This document shows, piece after piece, positions 31,981 through 45,132 of a stretch of DNA of 64,000 nucleotides. The number at the start of each line of letters is the position of its first letter. Position 1 is the first letter of the stretch. A program made the position numbers and the translations under genes. The notes under the pieces are model-generated. The model did not search any database, was not told where the DNA came from, and saw only the letters and a program-made list of their open reading frames with translations. Source of the stretch: Ligula intestinalis (taxonomy: Eukaryota; Platyhelminthes; Cestoda; Diphyllobothriidea; Diphyllobothriidae); assembly GCA_036362985.1 (NCBI GenBank), contig JAYGXS010000004.1, positions 5,377,440 to 5,441,439 on the forward strand, written 5' to 3'.

Positions 31981-34640
31981 CAAAAGTAGCTATTGTTCCC
32001 GCTCTTCGTCCCTCGTGAATTGTATATCAGCAAAGCTTGAGTAAGGCGAGCTTTGGAAGTATTTTAAGGCCTTTTACTGTGTTCGGTTCAGCGTCCAGCA
32101 TTTAGTAAACACAACTTACTCTGCCTTTTTATCCACTACGGGCACTTGTCACAAGAAATAAGCGTGTTTATAGTCTTTTTGGCCTTTCCATTTACAACGG
32201 CTGCCAGGCATTCATTCGATTGTTTACTAAAACAAAGTTCAAAGGCCGAGACTTTCTGTTCTTATTATTTTTCCATAGTAAACATCATATATAAAATGAG
32301 AAGTGAAGCCAATAACCGAATATACATCCAGCCCTTCTATTGGAGGGTGTCCGCAGCAAAAATGTATCGAGTCATATTTTTGAAGGGTTCGGGCTTCCAT
32401 TACTGGCTTAACAATTAGAGAGAAGATTGAAGATCTCGCTCAAAATTGTAGAGAGCCTTTTTGGTGGGATTTGAGTGAAGCATCTGTCCGTAAGATGAAT
32501 CTAGTCCTCACTAGTCCTTTCAGATAAGCAACTGTTCTGCAATAAGTAATCCACTGATGGCTTGCTAACCTCCTGAATTCATTGGTTAGAAAGGAAGTTG
32601 AAAAGTTATTATAACATCTCTTAGTGACCTTTTATTGGATAAAAAAATTTGGAAATATCCCAGTGTTTAGGAAATGACCGAATCATTGAGTAGAAGCTGG
32701 ATCTTCCCTTTATTGGCTTTCATAAAGTTCTGTTTCTTCAGACAAATCTTCATCTGAGAGCGCATCGGTATTATTTGTTGAAGATTTTACTCTGTAAACC
32801 TGTTGAGCAAGTCGTGCTTTGCGGTTTCTGTGATATTTCGATTGAATCTGCTTGCACTTGCATGTTTCGTCACTAGAAATTTGCTGTTACCACGCTTTCT
32901 CCTTTGCATAGAAGTCACAGTGTCGCTCCAAAGAATGGATTTTTTAAGATATAGAAGCGGGTTAATGCAACCAAACATGTGCAATCATATCATATGATTG
33001 CTGACTCCATCGCACAGAATCAATTGCTCAGCCAAAAAAGGTACGCTTAATGCTCATGACTGTCCCTACAAGCACTGGGTACAAGTAAAGGTCTTGTAGG
33101 ATGCGAATTAGTCCGGCCGAATAATAGAAGATGAACATATCCCAATGACTATAAACTAGTAAATGAGATAAGGTGCGGAAGGCCAAAGTGTTATAAATAA
33201 TGTACTCAAGTGTTGAAGGCGTAGAACACGAGTAAAAGAAAATTTAGTCCCGGACGAATGCAGTTCAACCATGAGCGGGCCGAGTCCCGAGTAGCAATTC
33301 CGGTGGTGAATTCACCGGATCCGGATGTCTGCAGCCGGCCATGAAGTTGCCGACTCCGGGGGGGGAGGTCTGAGAGTAAGCAGGCACCACACTAAGGTCG
33401 TTTGTGAACTGGCCTTGGGAGGTGATTGGCAAGTTAAGACAGACAGAGGGTGACCTTGACCACAGGTTTGACACCGTCTGGTGCGCACGCGCTGGTGGAC
33501 ATGAGAGCCAGATATGCTGGACATGCCCCAGAGGCGTGCGGGCAAAGCATAGCTTAGAATACGAGGTCAATACAGTCTTACAGTTGGTTTTTAATAACTT
33601 TAAGAGAATGGCACAATAGAAGCTACACCAATACCAACGATCTAATAGGCCACTTGCTTACCACAAAGAAAAAAGAAGAATGAGAGAATAGAGTGAAAAT
33701 GAATTGTTGCGGTCCAGATCCTGTGCGCAATGACTAAGTTTAACTGAGCACCCACTTTGTATTGATTGGATGGCTGTAATTGGTTCAAAATTAACCTTAG
33801 TGTAGTTATTTCGAATTGGACCTAGTTATTTGCCATAAGTTAAAATCATGTAGTTATCAGGTCAATAATCATTAGTTGATTAACTCCTCACCATTTCAGT
33901 GGTTATCAGATTGGAGTGAGTTATTTCCTAATTCATCGGTAACTGAAAAAGTACCCAGTATAATACAAAATGCCTTTACCGAGTCTTCAATTGAGTACTC
34001 AATAATTTCTTGGTATGGGACTCAGCAAACATGCAAAGGACGCAGTAAATCAAACGAGAAGGGTCAAGAAGGGAAAAAACAAAAAAGGTACTGGAAAAGG
34101 GCTGAGACCATGTGGAAAAAGTAAGAGAGCAGAGATGGAACAGGACAGACAGAAGTAATAGCCATAAGAGGGAGTCAGATGAAGATCAGAAGTCTGAAAG
34201 CTGCAATATGAAGTAGAGCACTAAACAGAGAGGTGAAGGAAGCGGCAGTGGCTACCAGTAGGGGTGGAAGGCGGGGGAAGCTGATACTGGTACTGTAGGA
34301 ATCCGTCGGCCAGAGCAACTGCGCTGACTCATGCCCCCTTCGTGCGCTGAGCTTCGCTCGCTGCGCGCTATTGCCCTTTTGGAGGCTTGACGTCAACGCA
34401 CCGCGTTTACGCTCGTAGGTAATCGATAATCCTGCCTCATTTGATTGGCGGCAGCCGATTAATTACTCATTCCACCGCCTGAACTTATCACATCCCCACT
34501 TTTGCACCTGCACGGCTGGCTATCGTACACGGTGCCACTGTAAAGCTTCTTGAGCAGTAAATTTGTTCGAATTTAATCAGTCTTCCCAGACTTGTGCTTT
34601 GAGGATCCTTCTGGTGTCGAAACAGCAATTAGCTTTCGAT
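31981..34640. other. unassigned sequence
   Basis: No exon or repeat recognised with confidence. It includes a short palindrome, GCAATCATAT-C-ATATGATTGC (about 32981-33001). A GGATCC...GTCGAAAC segment near 34605 faintly resembles the PLE tail motif. Confidence 0.35.
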
Positions 34641-34659
34641 AGTACTATGATAAAAGCTT

Positions 34660-35090
34660 CAAGGAAAAGGAGAGGATAATGAGATTAAAAGAAAAAAGGT
34701 GGTTAATAAAAGAAGGCAAGGATGAGGGTGGGTGTGAGAGAAGATGAGGGGGACGCGGGAGTAGGACGAGGAAGAAGAAGAAGAAGAAGAAGAAGAAGAA
34801 GAAGAAGAAGAAAAAGAAAAAGAGTAGGACAAAAGCCCGTACGAATAAACATTAAACAAATTAAAAAAAGAGGAAGACATAATTGAAAGAACATGAAGAT
34901 GACTTCGAAAAGGCTAAATTATACTACCTCCAAGAAGAGGAATGACGTTGATGGTAGGCCGGGGGAGGAGACGGCTGACACGATTGAGGACTAAGGAATA
35001 AGTGCACTGAAGTCATAGGAGGAAGAGGATAAATAATCAAATAGAAAAAAGGTAAGGGGAAGGAAGAACCGGAAGGACGGGATAATATAG
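34660..35090. repeat. purine-rich tract with (GAA)n
   Basis: The plus strand is almost all A and G for about 430 bp. A GAA/AAG run lies at about 34769-34811. The poly-Ser and poly-Arg frames over it are artefacts of the repeat. Confidence 0.8.
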
Positions 35091-35929
35091 CAGCCTTACT
35101 GGTTACTCGCCGTTATCCATTCCTAAACACCAACTGATTTAGTTCAGTATATTTAGTTCAGTATATTTAGGGTAGTAGGCAATGTCTTTGAAGACCCTGC
35201 TTTATATTTCCCGCAGGAAGGCGAACCGACAAATTTCTTTACTTCGCCTCGTAAGTTATTGGTCGCTGCAGCCAAAAAAGTGGTTGTTCGCCCCCCTCCC
35301 CCGGCCTTCCCTCTTGGACCATGTCTTAAGGGCAGCGCGGAAGGGAGCCGCGTAGAATTACCTTCCCACTTTTTAAACGTTTATGACCTGAGAAAACTAT
35401 AGCGCGCGCTAATATAGCTGTGGTTATGACTGAATAGTTAACGAGGAAGCCGAATAGATGTGACCTTGTTTCTGGGCCGTAAACAAGACAAAATACTCGA
35501 CGCCTCCCAAAGGAACACACACACACTCAGGAAGAGTTCGGGCGAGGATAGTTAAGTGTGAAGAATCGCGCAGGTTCCGGTGGTAGTCATGGTAACTTAC
35601 GGCTCTAATGTGAGGGGGGTTGAGCCTACGGTGGTTCTGTGGGCGGAAAGCCTTTTATTTTCCACCCCAGACGGCCGACAAAGAGCGGTGAGGGATAAGC
35701 TCTTTGAAGTCTGCGGCAATCGCGCTACGCAGTCCGCCATCCTTGTGGGAGATATTGGCGCCTTTCGCAACCACATGACAGGGAAGACGGATTTAATTTG
35801 AAGTACGTCAAGGACTCATCTCAACCTGGAGTGAGCAGGAAGGAGACCCAACGGGGGGAGGGGAGGCGTGGTACGAACGTTGAGGTGAATATTGGCATGC
35901 CAGCTGTGTATAAATAAAGCAGGTGGTTT
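35091..35929. other. unassigned sequence
   Basis: A small direct repeat, TTTAGTTCAGTATA, occurs at about 35137-35170. The frame at 35580-35801 has no motif I recognise. Confidence 0.35.
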
Positions 35930-36500
35930 TTTTGTTCAAAGTAATCATGTCTTTCTTTATCTGATCTTTCGGACACTTACTGAGGTCCGTTTTCAGAGCT
36001 AAAGGCGACACCAAGACAAGCAACAATTATAGATTGGTTGGAGACCAATAAAACGACAGTGACGGCTGTCTGGATGTGACTACGCAGGATTCTGTACGCT
36101 GGCGACAGATCGAGAAATCGATTGACTGAGTTCTCATCGGAAACCAAGACTTCAATCAATTCACAGCTTGTCTTGCTTCTGTTGTAGACGATCATCTTCC
36201 TGGCTGTGAAGTTTCGTAGGTGTGGGCAGCCGCTTATGATAATCCGTTACCCCGTCTCACAGTCAGCTTATGGTCGCGTGTGCGCAATCCAAGCATGCAC
36301 TCAGTCTGTCCTGCGTAGTTGCGAGGACAATTTAGACACGGGATGCGATACACTGCACCCGGCTGCTCACTATGATGTAATTAGTTCTTGATGTGTATGA
36401 TAGATTTTGCCCGATGTGGAATTCCGACACCTACTCTCACAGCAATGCGCTCGATCGCCTCAAACACATCCTTGATGTATGGCATGCCACACCCTACGGG
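35930..36500 (-). pseudogene. PLE endonuclease and tail fragment
   Basis: The minus strand from about 36390 reads a Cys-containing start, AGQTECMLGLRTRDHKLTVR and AAAHTYE (the YIG half with Arg), then CELIEVLVSDENSVNRFLDL and the tail with TCTTTCGGACACTTACTGAG. Stops and frame changes are present. Confidence 0.65.
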
Positions 36501-36990
36501 GGGATTCGGGTTGGGTCCTCCGGTTGAGACCATGAAAACTTAAAACTTTCCGCAAAAAGGTGAAACATAATATTTTTCCCGATTTCCTTGGCTTACTTAC
36601 CAAGATAAAATCAACCGATCAGCGCACGGTATTTTACTTGCATAGTAGACAAATAGCCCTTCTTGTTGGTGATACCACTAAGAAATGTCTCTCAGTTACC
36701 TCGCCCGAGGCTTGGGTACACTCCCCTTCCGTAAACGCGTTTGCCGTTGGTCGGGCAATGATATTAAAGCTCATTTTAGTGTCTTCTCCTAAGGTTTGAG
36801 TACGCGACCCAACTTGCCCTCGTAAATTTCTTATTGAACAAAAACATTTGGATCTAATTTTTTCCTTGACATGCCCCGGCCGTCCTCTCCCCGAAAATCA
36901 GTTGTACGTGAGCCTGTGGGGCGCGCTTCACACTTTCTTAAGACGACCCCATGACATAATCCTACCGTTTTTTTACGTACCACAGTTGTA

Positions 36991-37742
36991 TGTTAGGAAA
37001 AGAAGACAGACATGATAGTAGAGAACATTTTAATGCAGCAATCGCTCTGTGTGCATCAGCTTCTGCAGCTTGCTGAAGGTAAATGCGGTAAACATAGTCG
37101 AAATCAATGGTCAAACTGTCATTGGTGTTACTTACCTGAAAGGAAAATGTATGAGGCAGGTCAGCTGTTTGCTGCCTGAGCTTACAGGCATCGGTTCGAA
37201 AGGGAGATTGTTAAGTCCCCCAATTGTGTGTTAGGAAGGGAAGACAGACAGGGTAGTATAGAACAGTTTACTGCAACAGTCTCTCTGCGTACATCAGCTT
37301 CTGCATCTCGTCTGCGTCGAGGAGTCCTCATCTGCAGCTTGTCCTCTGTGTGTTGGCAGCTCGCTCTCGTATGGGCAAGAGAATCCCGTTTCAGCAGTAG
37401 AATTCGCATTCTGTTCGCAGTGCCAGTAGTGTTTGTTCCCTATCTCTTCTTATTGGTCCCTCCGCGGGACGCTGATCGGGACAGCCGCCGTGTGATGCTG
37501 GTGACTTCAGTGTGACAACCAGGCAGCTGTGTTTCGCATATGCATGACTCCTTGTGCCTTCGCGCGGTCTGGGCCCTTAATGGTCGCGCGTAATCTGGCC
37601 CTTTGTGTGATGGCGCTATCGCCTGTTATTGTCTCCTTGCCATCCTGACCCGAGGCTGGCTTGAGTGTTGACTTATCTTCTGTGCCAGTCTATCTGTTTT
37701 CATAAACCTCTGTGGAAGTTTTATTTGCTAACCTTCCCTACA
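36991..37742 (-). repeat. LTR (family C), minus, plus a partial copy
   Basis: A copy at 37229-37742 starts TGTTAGGAAG and ends near TTCCCTACA. Just left of it, a truncated copy starts TGTTAGGAAA at 36991. Orientation is set by the block CTTATTGGTCCCTC, which is reversed in the plus copies at 40288 and 46630. Confidence 0.6.
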
Positions 37743-38389
37743 GTCATTGTTTAGCCTAACCCCAGAACGTGATACATCTGTTGGGAACAACAATAAGCGA
37801 TCTAGTGTAACCACAAACAGTAATATCTTTCTGTTTAATGGAAGAAGTCAAGCAACTGTTGGGAGCGATGTGTTCGGTACATAAGGCAGGTTGCCGTGGC
37901 TACTGCTAGTGTCTAAACTATGCCTCCGTACGGGAGCGTACGAGCAGCGGTAACTTGTTTACGCGCCTGTTACTGTTCATCTCAGCAGGCGGAAGTGAGA
38001 GTTTGGGTGTTGGATGTGTGATTAACCGGGTCAAGAGGGCAGTCTGGAGACCATGGATGACGAAGCAGACTGCCTGATGCGTGTAAGATAGTGTTTTCTG
38101 CAAGCGTGGCCGTGACTAAGTTCAAGGCTGGGCGGCTGCCGTGCTTTACTGGAGAACCTGTGATTACTTCAACTTCGGCAACACGCCAGATAGGAGGTCT
38201 TTTAGTTCCGAGCCTCGACCTACCTTTTGGACAAGTGCACGCTCAGCTACGATCATTTGCGTCTCGCAGTGGTTAATAATCTTCGTGCACTCGTAGGCTG
38301 ACTCAGTCCATCTGGCTGATCACCTTCAAGGTTGAACCACTCAAGGACCGCTCTCTGTAGTCGCTGGGATGACTGCCGCGAGGCCTAGA
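37743..38389. other. unassigned sequence
   Basis: No recognised gene or repeat. The short ORFs at 37918 and 38091 have no motif. Confidence 0.35.
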
Positions 38390-38570
38390 CTTCGGACCGA
38401 GTCTCCTTCACGGAAGGATGTGCGGTCCGACAGTTAACTGCCTCCAACTTCTTCTGCACACAATAAACTGTTCCTACTACTCTGGCCTCCCATGTCTCTA
38501 CTTCTCCTAATGAACCAGGCCTGAAGATCACAGTTGCCAAGGTTTAACTTCCTTAACCCCCGCGATGAGC
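38390..38570 (-). repeat. LTR-like repeat, family E, minus fragment
   Basis: Reverse of the family at 20147 and 48775: TACTACTCTGGCCTCCCATG and GGTTTAACTTCCTTAAC. Confidence 0.45.
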
Positions 38571-40287
38571 GCCTTGCCGTGGCCATCGGGACGCCGCTAT
38601 TACACATCGATCGAAGCCGTAACGTCCAGATCCTGGTTTAAAGTAACCCTGGATATTTTTCGATCAAATGTAAAAGTAGTTGGATGGGAAGCTTATGAAA
38701 GCTCGCGGAGCCTCCAAATTGATATTAGAGAATTTGGATGAGACAATAGACCCGATAAAAGCATTGGGAGAAACAGAACAACACGCATGGAAGTCAGTGA
38801 CTGCACAAAAGTGAAGCTTCGATACTGATTTTTTGAAACAGTGACTTGAGTAATATGCATGTTTTCGAAAATTGTGTTGCTTGTGTTTTGGAGCACAGTT
38901 TCGTTACCTAAAAAGTTGACTATAAGTTCGCATTTACGGTTAATTTTTTTGAATGTAATTTTTTTTAATTTGGTAAATAGATCAAGATAGTATTTAGGAA
39001 GTCCAAATGTAGAAGCTGTTAGGGTCTTAGCCTGAATGACCGTGTGTGAAAAGAATTTCACTTATCCCAGATTGCTTCCAGCACTTCAATAAACTGCAGT
39101 AGATCGAGGAGATGTCAGTTTGTGGCAAATTGAAAAGAAATAATAAATAGTTTTCGAGAAGATAAACCACCAACAATTACGGCAAGTTGGGGTTTCAAAA
39201 TTCTGGCTTCATTTTAAGACTTTAATGAGTTAGGACATACGTTAAGGCTATGACATTATATGCTGTCCAACCAAATATCTTCCAAGACGAACATTCTTGA
39301 CGAAGAACCTGAAAAATATTCTCTTTTCATAAAAAAGTATTTGTAGATAGGTGAAATTTTTGTCTTAACTGAGGCCAAAGAGTGACTGGAAAAGGCTAAC
39401 ACAAAACCATCTTTCCTTGCAGTTCGCCGGCATACCGTCCACTTTTTGACGCATTTGCATAGCCCGTGAATGCCTAGTGTATTCCAGTAAGTAGCGTCTG
39501 TCCGTTACCAGAAAAAAAGGTGGATGGGATAAATCATTCGTCCTACTACCAGCCATTCTGTAGTCCTCTCATACTTATCGAGTTTGACGAACTGAAGCAA
39601 ATGGTCATGCCCTTTTATGGGGGGTATTCAGGTCAACTCGTTTGTGATCATCTAATAGAGCATAAGTAGATGTCACATAACGCTGTTTACCCTTTTTACG
39701 TACAGGAAACAAAGCAATTCACGGGTTGGTTTCGGGAGAAGGTGCGCGGATAAAAGCTAAATAGTTCGCCCACCTTCGATATCCTCCACTCCCAGAATTT
39801 TCTATCACGGGACAAAGGTTGTTAATTTAGTATAATTTCAGTTTATTATTTAGTTTATAATTTTAATTTTACTTTAAGTTTAATGTAGTTTATAATGTAT
39901 TCAGTTTTTTTTACTTTATCTTAGATTTAATTAGGTAATTTATAGATCAAATTGTGTTCACCGGAATGCTTTTGTTTGGTCGCTAATGCTTCGGACAGCT
40001 GGGCCGTCAAGCTATGCCAAAATCCACAGGGAGGGCCGAGCAAGGAACGGAAAAAAATCGATCAGCCCATGGCCAACACACACAGACACATCTTTAAATT
40101 GCTGATCGATAAATTCATTTTACGCCTTGACGAAGGACAGCTGTCCAAAACGTCAGCGAACAAACAAACTCATTCGGGTGAGCAAAATATGATCGATAAT
40201 TCTTACTTCGGAATTCTGACTTGCAAACTTGAGTTAGTTTACTATGGGTAAAGCAGTTATTTAAATGCATTTATCTAAAGTTGGCTG
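38571..40287. other. unassigned, partly AT-rich
   Basis: No exon recognised. A segment near 40138-40175 (GACGAAGGACAGCTGTCC, then AAAACGTCAGCG) resembles the PLE hammerhead-like core. The AT tract at 39830-39945 is the reverse of that at 40925. Confidence 0.4.
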
Positions 40288-40861
40288 TGTTAGGACGGCG
40301 TAAGCAGGCAAGTCATCGCCCAAGCCGTCCTGAGGGCACTATAACAAAGAAATCGGACAGGCCGCCAATGCATGCAGAACGGGCCAAGTCGCGTGACCTT
40401 CAACAGCGGAAACCACGCGAGGGTGTAAAGGCGTTACGCGCACGCGAGACCGCAGTCCTGCTGAGGTCACGCCTAGCCGGAGGTAAAGCGCGCGCGCCAA
40501 GTGTCACGATGGCTGAGGCACGATGGTTGCTCGCATGGGCCACTCGTGGAGAGCCAATAGGGAACAGTGACTACTGGCCCTTAATTAGCAAGACTGCCAG
40601 CAGAAGGGCGCTCTGCTGCTAGGCCACGATACTCTGTTAGCGAGATGCGCTACCGACGACCCGAGATTCTGCTGCTGGAGACACAAGACTCTGTTGCTCT
40701 AGACGGGAGACTGCTACCGAGACGAGAACGACGACAAAACACACGTTGTTGACGGACACAGGACAAGCAACCGGACACACAGAGGACAGAGCTGATGTAC
40801 AAGCAGAAATAGTGACAGTAAACTATTATCTGCTATCCTTTTCTGCCTCCTCTTCCTAACA
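40288..40861 (+). repeat. LTR (family C), plus
   Basis: It is bounded by TGTTAGGA and its own reverse complement TCCTAACA, 574 bp. About 50 bp after it (GGGGGATATAACC, GTGTTGAGACAGGAACC) match the flank of the copy ending at 47106, so part of the internal region follows. A possible gypsy LTR. Confidence 0.65.
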
Positions 40862-42298
40862 TGCAACCGGGGGATATAACCAGTGTTGAGACAGGAACCC
40901 ACAAGGTTATTGCAGGCGTTTGGTAGTTTAACTAAAAACTGAAGTAGGCTAAAACTTGAAGTGAACTAATAAAGTAAATAATAAACTTAAAACTAAACTA
41001 AAACTAAATTAATAAAACTCAAAGTAACCACAATACTAGGGATATCTGGGCTGTGCGACCAACTTAACTTTTACCGATGCGCGGTTTTCACGGTCTTCGG
41101 TGTTGTCATAGTCGGACTTTTATCCGGCTTCTGATGCGTTTTCCTGTGGATGTGTTACTGTGTGTTCTTTAACTCCCTCCCTCCCCCTATCCCTTATTGA
41201 CTAGAATGGCGCATGTAATCGATTTTCGCAAGTTCCGAGGACGGCAACAGTAGGCAGTCCCTGGAGGCTAGAGTGGGACTGACGGGAGGGTGGACCAATC
41301 ATCCTTCGATTGCTGCACGTGTCGGCGTCGACAGAACTTGCCTGGCTAATGTCGCATCTGAAGTACTTGTCGTATTTCTCAGTAGACGGCTTGGTCATCG
41401 AGCACTTTATTAACATATTTATAGACCGATCGATTGCTCGAGTCTCCATGCTCAGCTGTTGTCGCTTATTTCTTGATCTGCATCGGAGAGCTCGCGAAAG
41501 GCGCGAAGGTCTTGCTCGCAGAGGCGCCACTTGTAAAAACCCTCGGAGGCCGGCCGGAGTACGGAAGACTGCAAGGGCTGTTTCCGATTTACTCGGAAAA
41601 CCATCATCTGACGCCCCAGGTCACACCGAGAGCTCTAAATAGACGGAGCGATGTTCAGAACTCCAACATGTAAGCGACGGACCACTATCCGCCACCCGAT
41701 GTCACGAAATTCAGCGGGCTGATACAGTGCCACTCTGTTTTAGATCTTCGATCCTTGTTAAGACAGCCCGGAGGTTTAAAATACCAACGAACAAGCAGCA
41801 GGCTTAAGGGCATACTGAGTGCTTCTATCGCAAAGTGTAGGAAGGATTATCACGGGCTCAAGCGCTTTTCCTATTTTAAAAGTCCGTTTTTGTGGCAATC
41901 ATGTTTTCGGCAAATCATCAGCAGGTCAGTAAATTTGCGAACCAGTTAAAATTTAAACACGCGGAAAAAATTAGTAATTACCTGACAAGGGCGCCGATTG
42001 GCCACTGCGGACTATGTCAGTCCGCGCATGTAGGCGAGATCGGCGTGTTAGGATAGGTTGTGGGCATTATTCAGAGGTCAGATGCACAGAGTGATCACCA
42101 TCATTTGTATGGACGAAGGATGGTCACTAATGGGTGGGCGAAAATGTGCTCTCGTTACCTAGCTTCGGCATCGACTACGGAAGGGAAAGGGCTTGTGTTA
42201 GCGTTTGCTGACAGCACAGTACTGGATCCGTTAGCGGTATAGCAACAAGCGCTTTCCCCGCGGCGAACTTACACGTGACTCTTCACGAACTCTCCCCT
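40862..42298. other. unassigned sequence
   Basis: LTR-flank sequence extends to about 40915, then an AACTAAA-type low-complexity tract to 41030. Overlapping ORFs at 41310-41673 have no recognised motif. Confidence 0.4.
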
Positions 42299-42825
42299 CC
42301 TACGATTGAGAGGTAAAGACCGACTCCTTTTCAAGGCCACATCCAAGTGCAACTACTCCCTCACTTCCTCCTGTGGCGCAGGATACACTCTAACGATTAG
42401 GAGGTAAAGACAGGCTCCCGTCGAAGGCCACATCCATGTGTATTAACTCCTTTACTTGCTCCTGTGGAGCGGGATACATCGGCCGTACAACGAGGCGTCT
42501 CGAAAAGAGGGTAAGTGAGCACATACCGACCTGGCTAAGTAAAGGTGAAACTAGATCGATCTCGAGTGCTGTTCTCGCACATCTAGTCGCTATTAATCAC
42601 AGAGTCAATACTAATGAAGCCCTTCAGGTTGTCTACCGGACACCAACCAACTTCTCCAAGGGTCTACGCCAACAGGTGCTTGCAACAGCTGAAGCAGTAG
42701 CTATAAGGCCAGCGAATCCAGTACTGTGCTGTCAGAGGACGAGGAGGAGCTACCGGTTACTTCAAACTTCACGCTCCAGCGCGACATCTCAATTTAAAGA
42801 GGCAAACAGCGATGGTACCCGGTAG
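42299..42825 (+). pseudogene. PLE GIY-YIG endonuclease with duplicated first motif
   Basis: The open frame 42436-42825 has INSFTCSCGAGYIGRTTRRL (GIY-YIG core with Arg), LEKRVSEHIPTWL and a helical tail (LRQQVLATAEAVAIRPANPV). Immediately upstream (about 42311-42398) lies an 88-bp imperfect tandem copy of the first part (KATSKCNYSL, SCGAGYTLTI). It resembles the minus copy at 59568-60287. No reverse transcriptase is attached. Confidence 0.75.
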
Positions 42826-43384
42826 ATAATTCTGCTGACCCACTTTCGGATCTAGGACATTGGTCTCGCCTGGACAGGACCTACCACGAGGCGTGTCCCT
42901 TGTCAAAACATCCATTTTGGACCCACCGCTACTAGCACTTCGAGCAGGTCCTCTTCCAAAATATTTTTTGCGATATAACCACCACTAGAGATAAAAGTTA
43001 AATCATACCCGTTTTCGACCCTCCAGCCCCTCCCTACACACCAGCAGAAAGTAGAGGAAACTCCACGATTTGTCCAGCACGATTTGGGGCGAATCGCCTA
43101 TGGGGCGACTAGAAACAGCAGTCAAATTCTTTTGCACATTCCCCTGTGTGTTTTTTGACTCCTTGTGCAGGTCAGTGTCAAATTACCTGGCTTGAAAGGC
43201 AACTTTCTAAAACGTCCTCCTCAAGAAGTTTTAACACACACACACATGTAAAAATCTTATAGTTTTCAAAGTGTTAGTTTATGCCCAGTAGATGTGCTAT
43301 TTCGCGAAATGTTAACTAAAATTCTAAAGTGTTTTTTTTTAATTAGAAAATATTTTGTAAATAGAAGTGAATATGCGAGTTCCA
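42826..43384. other. unassigned sequence
   Basis: No gene recognised. A CA microsatellite lies at about 43231-43244. Confidence 0.4.
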
Positions 43385-44180
43385 GGAAGCAGTTCAGAAG
43401 AAGAAGAAGAAGAAGAGGCGATCACTGGAACAAGAGTTTTATTTTCCAGACGTTTCTGACTCTGCCGAGAATCCTTACTCATATGTATTTGTAGGAAAGC
43501 CTGAGACATGCACAGATAGGATTAGTGCATGCACTGCTTGCACGGTATTTATGGTTTGTAGCGGTCATCTGCATGCGTACAATAACTATCAGTACCTGTA
43601 GCCACCGCTTGGGGCCTTAATTAGGTGTGGTGATGGCTTGACACTTCGCGTTCGACTCATTAATTTCCGCCATTTCCTTGTCCGTGTCGAATGCAGACTT
43701 GATAATTGTGCGACAATTACGCTCGCTGTCGTCCAAGTTGTTGCTGGGCCCAGCACTTCTCACGTGGCTGATGCGCTAACTCAGTACGCAGTATGGGAAC
43801 GCCAAATCGTCACGCTTATTGATGGACTGGGGGCCTGAGAACCATGACTCGAGCAGCTCACAGCCCACGCGGTTGTCACCTCCTGCCAGGATTTTGGTCT
43901 CGTTAAACTTTAAAATATGGCCAAGACCCGTCGAGTGACCTGCAACCTGGGAGTGCGCGTCTATCTTCTTTACCGCTCGGCCATTCGCGTCCGCAGTAAT
44001 CTCCCGGTTTGTCCTACGTAGTTGACGACAGCGAGAAAGCGATGTCCACGCATGCGGATGACCGCTACGATCTATAAATACCATGCAATCTGTGCATTTA
44101 TCTGCGCATGTCCCAAACTGTCCTACGATTACCTATGATTACGGCTGCTCGACAGGATCCGAAACGTCCGAACCCGGAAG
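43385..44180. mobile_element. head-to-head PLE tail pair with endonuclease relic
   Basis: The minus tail (43385-43640) begins with a GAA-expanded AGTTCAGAAGAAG block. A minus frame at 44084-43776 reads HSQVAGHSTGLGHILKFNET and CELLESWFSGPQSINK, the C-terminal half of a PLE endonuclease. A plus tail (44040-44180) repeats CTATAAATACC and GGATCCGAAACGTCCG. Confidence 0.65.
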
Positions 44181-45001
44181 AGGAAGCAGGCTCCTACCAG
44201 CATCCTTCACCGTGGGGAAGAAGTGCAACACCAACTGCTGTCAAACTATGCCAACAGCCACACGAGGGGCGAGACAACGAACGAGATAAAAAAAATCGAT
44301 CGGCCCAAGGCCAACAAGTGCAGCCACGCATTCTAACCGTCGATCGATAATGATAGTTTACGCTTCGAAAAAGGAGAGACGGCCTAGCTCTCAGGCCAAC
44401 GAAAACAAAAACCCGTTCCGATGAACATTATAATGTTTTCAGCTTATCAATAGATATGATTAATTACTTTTATTCTGAGGATGGTGGCGAGAGTCCGAAA
44501 GGGTGATCAAAACAGCATGACTGTCGGGATATTTGTGGAACCGCATATGCACACCGACACACAGTATTTCATTTTGTGCCAACGAAGAGGTGGGAAACTG
44601 CCGTCTGCCGAAAGTTGTCCCACAACCTTCAAAGTTGGCTCACTACTGGTCACTGAGACGGGGGGAAGAGGGTTGATTCCTACCCTCAGCAAGCCATCAA
44701 AAATACCTCCTGTGGTTTGTACTCAAAAACAGGGGTGCTCATCTTTATGGCATTCCCCGCGCAAGGTTTAAAATTAAACTTCCTGAAACGTAGCCTTTGA
44801 ATGTATTTTTTCATCCGTTCTCTGATTCTGCTTGAATGATGGCTCCTGCTACCAATATGCTCAGTTATCTTCTTTGATAGGTTTCCTATCGCTGGAAACT
44901 TCCTAAACACCATCCATCACGTCCAGTGAAGCAATAAGCGGACCGCAAACTGATATTCATAAATTGAGACAAATGCTTATATCCCAGGTATGTGTATAGA
45001 T
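44181..45001. other. unassigned sequence
   Basis: No recognised motif in the ORFs at 44481-44771 or 44686-44913. Confidence 0.35.
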
Positions 45002-45110
45002 TGAGAAGAAGAAGAAGAAGAAGAAGAAGAAGAAGAAGAAGAAGAAGCAGNNNNNNNNNNAGAAGAAGAAGAAGAAGAAGAAGAAGAAGAAGAAGAAGAA
45101 GCAGAAGCAG
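45002..45110. repeat. (GAA)n microsatellite with assembly gap
   Basis: GAA repeats flank ten N at 45051-45060, a sequencing gap. The run begins at TTGAGAAGAAG, the same word that ends the PLE tails. Flanking poly-Arg and poly-Ser frames are artefacts. Confidence 0.9.
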
Positions 45111-45132
45111 AATAAGCTATGTCGATCACCGA

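Noticed and set aside
34659..34894. Poly-Ser and poly-Leu ORFs
   Set aside because: They are translations of the GAA/TTC purine tract, not genes.
40281..40622. A 113-codon ORF
   Set aside because: It lies inside an LTR and has low-complexity basic composition.
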